A DNA stretch of 64,000 nucleotides. Source: Emydura subglobosa. Its lineage: Eukaryota; Chordata; Testudines; Chelidae. The stretch is from assembly GCA_007922225.1 (NCBI GenBank), contig ML679974.1:1057657-1121656 (forward strand), in the 5' to 3' direction. Positions within the stretch are counted from its first letter, which is position 1, and every line of letters begins with the position of its first letter. Shown here one piece after another: positions 9,934 through 19,700 of the stretch. The translations under genes were made by a program, and so were the position numbers. The notes under the pieces are model-generated. The model searched no databases. It was not told where the DNA came from and saw only the letters and a list, made by a program, of their open reading frames with translations.

Positions 9934-11311
9934 CGGTTCAAACCCAGCCCAATTTGACACTGATGGCATCTATTGCCTAGGTAAAAGGAGTTGATGGCCT
10001 CCATCCACTTTCTTGTGCACAACAGCCAACATCACAAAAGCTATTATGACAACTGTCATTCTCATTAGCAATCTTAGAAGAGAATCTAGAAATGAATGAA
10101 CCTGGACGAGCTAATGCTGTATCTGGCCTGTGGATAATAGAAAGCGTAATTCTCTAGGGCTGTCAGAACCTTGCAGTGGAACTAAGCTGACTCTTTACAA
10201 ATGGTTAATTACAAAAATCTCAACTCAAAACAAAAGGCACAGCTTGAGGGTACAACTCATCAGCTCTTGGATCTGTACTTTTCAAAACCAAACACTATCA
10301 GTTGATGTACCATGTATATCAGCTCCTTAGAAGGTGACTTCATTAAGCACCACCTCAGTCAACTCAGTCAGTCACCTCAGGATTGGAGCTGGAAGCCTTG
10401 GTAATGAGGGAAGGTAATGAGGGGGGTTTTTGTAGTGAGGCATCAAAGCATGTACAGTCATTTTATATCAGGGAGAAAAAATAGCCTTATAATGAAGGTG
10501 CAGTCATTGAAGAGTAACATAGATTGCCCAGAGGCTGTCACTGGAAGCTGAGTGGGTGTATCTCATAGGATGAGCTAATACCACCTGGGCTGCGATCTTT
10601 GACTGAGACCAATACAACCTGTGTCTAAGGTATGGTAATTGTAATGTACACGCCCTAATTTTCTTAAAATAGGTCTCCCATCTTTAAACCTACACACACT
10701 ATAAGGCTGGTGTATGCCAGGCTTTCCTTTCACACCAAGCAAATTGCCTCCTTTTGCCTGTCCTTCAATGCAAAATCCCCCTTCGAACTTCTGATTAGTG
10801 CCATAGAAATCAGACCATCATTTTAAAATCAAGGACAGTATGTGCCAAAAAAAGCAGCAACAACAACAACAACAACAACAAAAGGCTTTTAAGATTCAGG
10901 GATATAAATAGCTCTAGCAAAAAGTTTTCTTGGCTGACATTGGCAACTATGCAGGGAGATTCACTCCAGATGCAGGACTGATAGATAGGAGGACCATCTT
11001 TGCTACACAGAAAGCAGGGAACTCCCGGACTGTGCTGAGGAGAGCATGGTGTTGCTGAGAGCTGCTGTTGAGACATTTGCAACTTGCTAAAACCGTGCCA
11101 ACAGCCAGTGTTGTTGTGCACCTTGTGCCAGAGGCAGTACATTGCTGCACTGATCACTGCAGGCAAACGCCTTTGAGAAGGGAGCCCAGGATGGAACGTG
11201 ATTCTGCTGATGACAAGTTGATATTTTAGGGCTCAGGTTCCTTTTGTTGGTTACCCTAGGACAGATTCACCAAGGAGATGTGATTCAGCCTTATGGGTCT
11301 GAAATAAAAGG
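9934..11311. other. Non-coding stretch with one microsatellite
   Basis: No gene was recognised. A (CAA)n run lies near 10854-10883. The junction with the CR1 fragment at about 9934 begins GGTTCAAACCC, which resembles a pol III B box but has no matching A box or tRNA fold. Confidence 0.4.
10854..10883. repeat. (CAA)n microsatellite
   Basis: About nine tandem CAA/CAG triplets are visible. Confidence 0.9.
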
Positions 11312-11319
11312 GGCTAAAT

Positions 11320-11501
11320 CAGTGGTTCTTAATCTTTCCAAACTACTGTACCCCTGAAGCCTGAGTCCCACCCCCACGGGGCTGAGGCATGTAACTTAGT
11401 TTCATGGCGCCCCTGTGGCACCAGGCAATTGCCTTTCTTGCCACCCCCAATACCAGCTCTGCATTTGCGACCCCTCTAAACCCCCAGGTTAAGAAACACT
11501 G
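11320..11501. mobile_element. Short hAT-type MITE with perfect TSD
   Basis: The element begins CAGTGGTTCTTAA and ends TTAAGAAACACTG, near-perfect inverted ends. It is flanked on both sides by GGCTAAAT (11312-11319 and 11502-11509), a perfect 8-bp duplication. The 182-bp interior has no coding capacity. Its ends resemble but are not identical to those of the element at 8779-9324, suggesting related families with a common transposase source. Confidence 0.9.
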
Positions 11502-11790
11502 GGCTAAATGGAGACAAATTCCATGCGAACTGAGAGATACTAATCATCGGGGCAATTATCTTGTGATGAATATAGTGATAATGAAAGGTGCTAGTTTAAC
11601 AGCACTGAGATATCCTATATTTATCCAATCCTATATTTATCCCCGACACAGACAGTGCTTCTCCCACGCAACAGTAATGTGTTTTAACTCTGATCACTGA
11701 AGAGCTCCTGTCCATAGTCCACTCCTTGGATTGTCTGCTGAGATTAAAAACAATGGGACTGCTTTAGTGCCAGTTGTGCAAACATCCGTT

Positions 11791-12835
11791 AGACTCATAG
11801 ACTTTAAGGTTAGACGGGACCATCATGACCATCTAATCTGACCTCCTGCGCATTGCAAGTCACAGAACCTCACACACCCTCTCCCGTAATAGACCCCTAA
11901 CCTCTGGCTGAGGTACTGAAGTCCTCAAATCATGGTTTAAAGGCTTCAAGTTACAGAGAATTCACCATTTACACTAGTTTAAACCTGCAAGTGACCTGTG
12001 CCCCAAGCTGCAAAGTAAAGTGAAAAACCCTGAGTCTGCCATTCTGACCCAATGGAAAATTCCTTCCCGACCTCCAATATGGTGATTATTTAGACCTTGA
12101 GCATATGGGCACGACCCACCAGGCAGATATCTGGGAAAGAATTCTCTGTAGCAACTGAGAGCCCTCCCCATCTAGTGTCCCATATCCAGTGGTTGAGGAT
12201 TTTTGCTACTGGCAGTGGCTGATGGGCCACATGATATCATAGGCTGTCCCATCATACCATCCCCTCCATAAATTTATCAAGCTCAGTCTTGAAGCCAATT
12301 AGGCTTTTTGCCCCACTCCTCCTCTTGGAAGGCTGCTCCAGAACTTCACTCCTCTGATGGTTAGAAACCTTCACTTAATTTTGAGCCTAAACTTGTTGAT
12401 GGCCAGTTTATATCCATTTGTTCTTGTGTTCACATTGGTGCTTAACTTAAATAGCTCCTCTCCCTCCCTGGTATTTATAAATTCTCTATAAATCAGAGGG
12501 CTAGAGAGCAATCATATCTCCCCTCAGCCTTCTTTTAGTTAGGCTAAATAAGCCAAGCTCTTTGAGTCTCCTCTCATAAGGCAGGTTTTCCATTCCTCCG
12601 ATCATCCTAGTTGCCCTTCTCTGCACCTGTTCTAGTTTGACTTGATCTTTCTTAAACATGGGGGACCAGAACTGTGCACAGTATTCCAGATGAGGTCTGA
12701 TTAACGCCTTGTATAATGGTACTAACACCTCCCTATCTGTACTGGAAATAACTCACCTGATGCATGCAAGGACTGCATTAGCTTTTTTCACGGCTGCATC
12801 ACATTGACAGCTCATAGTCATCCTGTGATCCAACC
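11791..12835 (-). pseudogene. CR1 LINE 3' part (ORF2 C terminus and 3' UTR), minus strand
   Basis: On the minus strand, about 12840 to 12500 encodes [39 protein letters not shown] and [17 protein letters not shown], the conserved C-terminal end of CR1 ORF2. The 12500-11791 part corresponds to the 3' UTR, ending in the segment that reads on the plus strand CATAGACTTTAAGGTTAGA, typical of turtle-type CR1 3' ends. An in-frame stop precedes VISSTDREV. This is a 5'-truncated, dead copy, as is usual for CR1 because reverse transcription often aborts. Confidence 0.93.
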
Positions 12836-13829
12836 ACTACACCCTTGTTTGCAGGTAATCTGATGGACACCACTCATCTTATTTCACCTGGACCACTAAA
12901 TCATCTGGAATACAAATACCTTACAATTATATGAATCTTTCAATCCAAAGAAGCCCGCGAAGTGCCCGCTTTGGACATGACATAATTTACGTGCAGGGTG
13001 CGGATTCTCCCTATGCAAGGCAAGATCCCTCCATGTCACACTCCAGCATGCTGGGAAGCTGGCTTGGCTAATATGTCAATTACATCCCTAAAGGGGTGTG
13101 GTCTGCAGGTTAGGGAGTAGGGATAGCCCTCCAGCCCAGCTAACCTGTGTGCTGCCCATCAGCACCAAGCCCAGCTGTCAGACCGTGGGCATGCACATTT
13201 CAGCAAGGTCTGCCCACAGTGGAGTGCTTTCGCCCAGCCTGTGCTGGCAAGATCTTTGTGGCAATGAGCAGACTGCCTCTCTGCTCTCCAGTGCTGTGCT
13301 GGGCAGGGCAGGATTGGCCCTACGCTTGTACCATTTCAATGAATAAGTGGGTGTTGTTATTCCTTTTTCATCTGCATTCACATGATTTAAATCATAACCT
13401 GGCACCCCAACCCTGAAAATGTAGCAGATTCTGAAAAAGTGTTACTGCTGCTGTCTCCTCTGGCCTCCCAGCATAGAATAATTGCTGTTATGAGCTCAGA
13501 GCGACCAGGGCGAAGGAGACTATGGGCATTATTCACTGGTTATTTTTCTCATCGCCCATCATTTTATAGCTGAGTTACAAAGAGGTGAAGGGCCCTTTTG
13601 TGTTATTGTGTGGGGAGAGGGCCTAACAAGATACTAATAGTACGGTGGGAGTGGGTGCTGGTGACATCTGAACCAGGCTGCCACTCTCTTCCCAGCAGCT
13701 CCTGGCTATTAATCAAGCCAGAATGGAGAGCTCTACAGAGATCAAGGTTTCTTGTGGGAAGACAGGAAGACGTGTGCGAGAGTTAATAATACTACTACTG
13801 TTCTTTTGGTCTCTGTGGACACTGGACAG
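12836..13829. other. Non-coding stretch, nothing recognised
   Basis: No gene or repeat family was recognised between the CR1 copy and the GC-rich element that follows. Confidence 0.4.
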
Positions 13830-14321
13830 GAGGCCCACCCGCCAACAGCAATTCCAGGCCCCAGGGCAGAACATTCCCGTCCCGCCTCTTCTGCCCATGG
13901 CCCCCCCCACAGTCCACCCTGCTCCACCCCAGCCCCCCTGAATCCCCCTCCCCAGCTTGACCTGCTTGCCGCCACGTCCCTCCCCCCTGCTTGGTCCCCC
14001 TCCTCTCTTCCATACTCCCCTTTCCCCCAGATGGTGAGCAATAGCTGGGGGAGGTTGAGCAGAGGGGCGGGATGCAATGAGCAGTGCCGGGGGGGGGGGG
14101 GGGGGGGGGGGTGAGTAGGGGAGGAGAGGAGGGAATGCAAGGGACAAGTGACAACAGGGAGGCCGAGTGGGGAGTGGGTGTCGCGGAGAGTGGCGGGACC
14201 AGGCCTGGGGTGGAACGAGGGTGAAGTGTGGACAGGGCCATGGGCGGAAGAGGCCTGGACCCTTTTAAATTGCCACGCTCCTGGGCAATTGTCCCCTTTG
14301 GTCCCCCTGTCGGCGGCCCTG
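13830..14321. mobile_element. Probable GC-rich non-autonomous DNA element
   Basis: The right end reads CCCTGTCGGCGGCCCTG, whose reverse complement starts CAGGGCCGCCG, typical of sauropsid hAT MITE ends. Immediately outside it is CTGGACAG (14322-14329), and the same octamer occurs at 13822-13829 just before a GC-rich start reading GAGGCCCACCCGCC. The octamer match supports an 8-bp duplication, but the left end does not form a clean inverted repeat with the right. The long open frames here follow from C-rich composition. Confidence 0.5.
14089..14111. repeat. Poly-G run
   Basis: An uninterrupted run of about 23 G, a site where length may be misread and where a G-quadruplex could form. Confidence 0.9.
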
Positions 14322-14329
14322 CTGGACAG

Positions 14330-15052
14330 CTTGAGCCACAGAGCAGATGCTGGTGTTCTTTGACTTCCTTCTATCAGGCATTGCACCCCAAGGTACTTGG
14401 ACTTTTGGAAGTTCTGCCAGTACACCTCAGTGCTGAGCTGCAGCTCCCCTTTGCCTTGCGGAATTGCCAGTGCACCTCCATCTTGAGCCAAACTAACACT
14501 CTGCTATTCTAGACTTTTACTCCACAGAGCTCAGAAACCATAGCTGAGACCCTATCTCCCGATCCCTGCCATTCTAGTTCTGCTAACCCCCTTACAGTTC
14601 TGCCAATGCACCTCAATCCTGATGTATGGAATCCCTATCCTTCCAGCTCTGAGCCTCCTTAATAGACTATTGGTTGTGCTGAGTTGTATTGTGGTGTGGA
14701 TGAATATTCACAGAGGACTAGATTGAGACCCACTTGTCTCAGCTGTAAGCAGAAATGCGATGACATTGATAATAGGAATCTTCAGCATGGGGAAATGTAT
14801 CTATAAGCAAGTGGGGTTCCTACATCTTCCCCTGTTGACAGATAGTACTTCTGGCAAGGGTGATTTCAAAATATAAGCCAATTAGCATCTTCAGATACAC
14901 TTTTGTTATTTCCAACCATGCTGTTTTCGGAGGTATGAGAGGAAAGATAATCTGGGTGTTTCCACTGTGTTAAGAATTTAAGCAGGAATTAACTATATTC
15001 ATAGCCCATATTAACACGTCTGAACTTGTTTGATGTGTCTCTATAGGAGAAA
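14330..15052. other. Non-coding stretch, nothing recognised
   Basis: No gene, RNA or clear repeat was recognised. Confidence 0.4.
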
Positions 15053-15262
15053 GTGTGACCTAGTGGTCACAAGAGGAGATTAGGAGTCAGGATACCTGGG
15101 CTCTATTTCTATATCTAGCACTGAATCCTGTGACCTTGAGCAAATCACTTCACTTTAATTGCTATGTGCCTCAGTTTACCCACTTGTAAAATGGGTAGTA
15201 TACTACCTCAGAGAAGTGTTGTGAAATTTAACCAATACATTCTTATAAAACACTTCAGAGCC
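15053..15262 (+). repeat. MIR/CORE-SINE copy
   Basis: The copy holds the MIR phrases TGTGACCTTGAGCAAATCAC and CCTCAGTTTACCCACTTGTA, followed by AAATGGGTAGTATACTACCTC and the L2-like tail GTTGTGAAATTTAA. Its orientation is plus. Confidence 0.85.
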
Positions 15263-15395
15263 TTGGATCAGGAAATCTCAGAAACATGTGCCTACCTTTA
15301 ATTTCCATAGAACTTAAGCACATGCTTAAAGTGAAGCACCTGCTCAAATGCTTTTCTGAATCAGTAATGAGTGTTTGCAGGACTTGGCCTGGAGT
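15263..15395. mobile_element. Palindromic MITE relic
   Basis: The segment runs from GGATCAGGAAATCTCAG through AACTTAAGCACATGCTTAAAG to CTTTTCTGAATCAG. The internal inverted phrases are typical of the abundant sauropsid MITEs that start CAGGGCCTGATTC. The ends are diverged. Confidence 0.6.
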
Positions 15396-16127
15396 CTAAT
15401 AGCAGACCCTTCACACTCATTCCACTCTCATGCCAAAGGTAAAAAATTTCCATCACAGTGAATCCCTCCTTGTGTCTGGTCCCTTAGTTCAAGGGTCCAC
15501 TTTGTCATGAGGGAAAGAAGATTGTTATTCAGAGTGTGCCTAGAGCATTTTGGCTGTGGAGCTCAGCACACGCCACTGCTCCCCTGCCAGATATAAGCCG
15601 GTCTAGGAGTTTGTTTTTTTATTTTCATGCACAGCAACCATTTTCTCTGCAATATCATTGCACAGAGATCTCTTTCATAATTCTGGGGTAATATTTTCCT
15701 CTGGTGAATCATGCTTTTTTCTTTGTGTGTTGTTTGTGTCCATGTGTTGTGCCAAATGTGAAGCTTGAAGATGACAGTGGCTTGGAGGGAGGAGGAGGTG
15801 GGAACTCTGTGCCACTCCTACCAAGTCCTGAAAACACGTTCAGTCCTTCAGGGTCCCAGCCTCACTGGAGGCTATGGCAAGCTGGACACCCCTGAGGCTG
15901 TACATACACATATATATATTTATAGCTCGAAATTATTCTGGGTGACTGGGTTGGTAGACCATGAGACTGTTCATTTCAGTCATGGGTTTAAATCTGATAT
16001 TTGGCTCATTCCTTCGTTACATTACTGGTGCTGGGCAGAGGTATAAAACCTATTTTCCCATGCAGATTGTCATTGAGCTGTGTTAAAATTCTTGCAGTTG
16101 AGTGTGAAAGGGTGTGTGGGACAGGGG
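15396..16127. other. Non-coding stretch, nothing recognised
   Basis: No gene or confident repeat was recognised. A short TATATAT run lies near 15910. Confidence 0.4.
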
Positions 16128-16192
16128 TGTGAGTAGGGGGTTGGACTAGATGACATCTTGAGGTCCCTTCCAACCCTTATCTTCTATGAAAG
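16128..16192 (+). repeat. CR1 LINE 3' end fragment
   Basis: The sequence TTGGACTAGATGACATCTTG followed by AGGTCCCTTCCAACCCTTAT is the canonical 3' end of CR1 on the plus strand. Confidence 0.9.
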
Positions 16193-17640
16193 AAACTGCA
16201 ATAAAAACAGGATTCCCAGTTGTCTTACTTCAGAGTAAATGCCCTTCAGAGTACTAGGTGCCTTATACCCTTTAGATTCCTCATAGAATAATCTTTTTCT
16301 TAAAGTAGCTTATGGAATTATGCCCTTCATCAATTCCCCCCTGTTCCCCAATCACGTCCCGAGACTTCTCCTCAGCTAGTCTCTATGCAGACTGGGGGAG
16401 CATGGCTGGCCAAGGTAGGAACTGCATTGAGGGAGCTTGTTCTGGACTGATAAAACCCATCAGTGCTGCAGCTGGAACAGGCCATTCCCTGAATTGGGCT
16501 GAAACAGAATAGCTGGGTGGAGCAGCTTTCTGGACTGGATGAAGAGGCTAATACAAAGGGCCTGATTCTGCTTCAATTTATGCCAGCGTACTGATGAAGT
16601 AACTCTGCAAACTAATCTGGATTTACACAGGCATAACCAAGAGCAAACTTTAGCCTGTGGCAGAACAGATTTGCACTGGTGAGAAGGAGTGGCTACAGTA
16701 CCTTTAGGCTGAGGTGGAGAGGATGGGCACAACACCCCATTACACTGGTTGTCAGGATGAGGGACACCGCAGCATCTCAGTAATATTACTTAGCTCTTAC
16801 AAAATGCTTTTAATCACTAGATCTCAAAGCCCAAAGACATGTAGAGCAGCAGGGCAGCCCTTAAATGAGCCAGCTACAAACAGTTTAGTCTCTTTGTCCT
16901 TATTCCTTTGTTTTTCAGAACATTTTGTGCAGGTACGCTTGTGTTGGGGGGAATCAGCAGCAGCTTGAGGGCATTCTTGGGAGTGGGTGGTTCAGGGTCA
17001 TATATAATGGCAATCAGTGTATGTGTGTAAATCCCCAGCTAGCAGTGGAGTAGGAGTGGGATTGAAGCACCATGGTGTACAGCAGGAGCTGGAGAAACTG
17101 GGGTACTGTGGGATGCAGCTGGATAGCATGTGACTAGCAGATACAGCTGGCTAGCCAAGGAGAATTGCAGCTGAATTCCAGCTGACAAGTCCAAGCAGGT
17201 GAGTGCTGGCCAGCAGGGACTAGGGGAAAGGGAATTGTGGAGGGGAAGCGGGAAGGCCCAGGTACATCTAAAGAAAATGTTGCAACAGGGTGGAAGCACA
17301 GCAGTCCTTTGGGCCTGCAAGTATGTATGGGGATGTCAGGATCCCCAGATCTTTGAAAACAACAGTGCTGTGCCCTGAGGTACTTCCTATTAGATGCACA
17401 TGAGACCTGAAATATACATTTACATTACCGTGCATGTGAATGCGTCTTTTGTGTCTATAAACATGCAGTACATAAAATCAGGCATTTGTATGTGTTTTAA
17501 TATAATATTTTTACGTGATTTAAAAGTGACATTTAACTTAGTACATCTCTCTTTTTTTTCTTTCTCTGCTGCTCTATTAAATACAAAAGCTGACGCTGAG
17601 GTTACAATTGTAAACACTCAAAAGCTGGGAAATGAAAAAA
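16193..17640. other. Non-coding stretch with possible SINE-tail fragment
   Basis: Around 16785-16840 the phrase ACTTAGCTCTTACAAAATGC followed by CACTAGATCTCAAAG resembles the minus-strand tail of MIR/L2-related SINEs. GGGCCTGATTCTGC at about 16558 resembles the start of a palindromic MITE. No gene was recognised. Confidence 0.4.
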
Positions 17641-18211
17641 AAGGTTCTCACACACGGCGAGCCTTAGAGGAGGGTGACATGGGTGACTTCCCAGGGCGCC
17701 ATGACCTGGGGGGTGCTGTGGCCAAGAGGCAAGGAGTGGGGCGGGCCTGGGGTGCAAGGCTGTGGAAGGGAGCTCGGGGCAATGGGGAGGGCGGAAGCAG
17801 TGTGTTTAACTTGTGCTGGGGCTTGGCAGTTCATAGCCCTGGCACCTCTGGTCCTGGCCAGCAGCCACCACTCTCCAGTTGCTCAGGGCTGAAGGCAGCG
17901 CTGCTGCCAGCAGCAGTGCAGAAGTAAGGGTGGTGTGGTATTGCCTCTTACTTCTGAGCTGCTGCTGGCATCAGTGCTGCCTTCAGAGCTGGGTGCCCGG
18001 CCAGCAGCCCCCGCTCTCCTGCCTCCCAGCCAGTGCTTCATTTGTGCAGGAGCTTGCCAGGGCTGAGCTCCGGAACCTCTTTCATTACAAATTAAGCATG
18101 GGGGGAGGCAGCAGGGAACCTGGGGCAATGGGGGGGTTGGAGAGGGAGACAGCAGGGGCCAGGGGCACCAAAATACGAGTTTGTCCAGGGCCCCATTTTC
18201 CCTATGGCTGG
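17641..18211. mobile_element. GC-rich putative non-autonomous element(s), boundaries unclear
   Basis: The block is sharply more GC-rich than its flanks. It ends CAGGGCCCCATTTTCCCTAT then GGCTGGCCTG, whose reverse complement resembles CAGG-type hAT MITE ends. Inside it, 18031-18101 forms a small palindrome with ends CAGTGCTTCATTTGT and ACAAATTAAGCATG, so at least one element is nested. No clean target duplication was found. Confidence 0.45.
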
Positions 18212-18523
18212 CCTGCTCAAACAGCAGCCTACACACTGTACATAGGGAGTGTTCTGGATTACTGGGTATGCTGTTCAATGTATAGTGGGCCCAATTTTGC
18301 TTGCATGTAAGATTACATTTAACAGCACCACTAGCAAGTCAGGTTACTCCAGATGTGTGATGTGGGCTGGCTAAGGTTACTCTGAGAACTGTAACTTCCC
18401 CTCAGTCTACATACAGTCCCTCTTATGTGCCTTCCAATATGCCCAGTTTGCTTTACTCCTCTACACATGCCTTTGGACTGATTTAACTCAAGGTGTGATT
18501 TTAAACCAGGCAAGAGGCTGCCT

Positions 18524-18609
18524 GGATGCTCTTACATTAATTTAAACCAGGCTTATTTCAGTTTCTTATGTCAATCAAGGTTTAAGCTGAACTGAAGTAA
18601 GAGCATGGG
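18524..18609. mobile_element. Short palindromic MITE
   Basis: ATGCTCTTAC at about 18526 is matched by GTAAGAGCAT at about 18597, and TTTAAACC and GGTTTAA occur inside in opposite orientation. The structure is that of a foldback MITE. Confidence 0.5.
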
Positions 18610-18659
18610 CACAAGGTGTGCAGCACTGGTTTAAGTAAGCTGGAGTATAAGTAGTAAGT

Positions 18660-19700
18660 GTGTGTGTGTAGCCAACATGCAGTGCCCTGCCCCTCCGACT
18701 CTCCTGCCCTTGTCCCCAGCGCCCCCCTCGCCGCTTGGCGCTCGCAGCAGGGGATGGGCGGGGCCGCCCGCCTCTTGCTCCCTCAGAGAGGCCGGGCCGG
18801 GCCTGGAGGCAGCCGCCGGCCGTCCAGTCTCCTGCTTGTTTCGGTAAGGGGCTGCTGGGCGCTCGGGGGGCAGCCGGGGCGGGGAGGCTGTGTGGGCAGG
18901 GGCAGTTGGGGAGGGCGCGGAGCGAGGCAGGGCACGGGGCTGAGGACAGACGGCGGGCGGCTGGCAGGCAGGCAGGGTAGCTGCGCGCGGCATGGGACGC
19001 AGGGGGCAGCATAGCTGGGCATGCCGCGCCGGGCACCCTGTGAGTGGGTGGGCACCGCCCCGCCCCGCCCCGCCGCGCATGCCTGGGGGCCGGCCCGGAG
19101 AGGGGTGGGGGCTGTGTCTAACTGTGGCCGTGACCCGCAGCCCTGCTCTACTCTGCTCTGCTTTCTAGCCCGGCGCGGGGCGGGGGAGTTGAGAAGCCCG
19201 CAGGCAGGATCGGGAGCCCGGGGAGACAGAGGGAGCCGCTGCGCTGCCCTGGGGTTGGAAGCGGGGCGAGGCTGGAGCAGCGTTTCCGATCCCTACGGGC
19301 GGCTCGGCTCGGCTCGGCGCCTATCCCGGCCGAGGCAGCTCCTGCTGCTTCCTCCCCTCGCTGCCGCTAAGGCGTCTTCCCACCCCACTCTCAGCCGCAG
19401 CTCGGAGCCGTTCAGAGCGCTGCCCAGTCTGGCTCGGCTCGGCCCGGCCCGGCCGGCCCGGCGGCTGTGCTTGCTCGGGGCACGATTGTGAGCCCTAGCT
19501 CTCGAGCCCCAGTGCAGACAGGAGCACGGCGTTTTGGTCCCGATCCCGGTCCCAGCCCTGCTCTCGGTTCGGCAGCAAGTCTGCGCTGCGGAGGGTTCTT
19601 GTGGCAGGACAGGTTTGCTGCCTCCCAGCCCAAACCGTGCAGCGGGGAACATCCCGGTGGCCAGGCGGCGGGACAAGTGAGCAAGGCTGTCTGCTGTAAC
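18660..19700 (+). promoter_or_regulatory. CpG island: probable promoter and untranslated first exon of an unknown gene
   Basis: CpG density rises abruptly at about 18700 and falls by about 19700, against strongly CpG-poor flanks. It holds consecutive CCGCC GC boxes at 19055-19074, an NRF1-like GCGCATGC at 19075-19082 and repeated GGCTCGGCTCGG blocks near 19304 and 19432. Candidate plus-strand splice donors are TTCG/GTAAGG at about 18844 and ACAA/GTGAGC at about 19677. Unmethylated CpG islands mark most vertebrate promoters. Open frames cross the island on both strands but look like composition artefacts, without a recognisable protein. I infer a 5' untranslated exon of a gene whose coding exons lie beyond the window or in exons too short to recognise. 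The direction is uncertain but donors favour plus. It does not resemble the GC-rich MITEs, because no terminal inverted repeats frame it. Confidence 0.65.
19055..19082. promoter_or_regulatory. GC-box cluster and NRF1-like site
   Basis: Three overlapping CCGCCCC boxes (Sp/KLF-type sites) abut the palindromic core GCGCATGC, an NRF1-type motif. This arrangement is typical of TATA-less housekeeping promoters and is the strongest local candidate for a core promoter. Confidence 0.5.

Noticed and set aside
9925..10010. tRNA gene or tRNA-derived SINE, from the GGTTCAAACCC B-box-like motif at about 9935
   Set aside because: No A box at the right distance and no cloverleaf; the upstream sequence is CR1 ORF2.
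13742..14491. 249-codon minus-strand open frame as a gene
   Set aside because: It is proline/serine-rich, crosses a poly-G run and a probable transposable element, and has overlapping open frames on the other strand.
18575..19491. Overlapping open frames in the CpG island as coding exons
   Set aside because: GC-rich DNA lacks stop codons in many frames; the proteins are alanine/arginine/proline-rich with no recognisable family and open frames exist on both strands.
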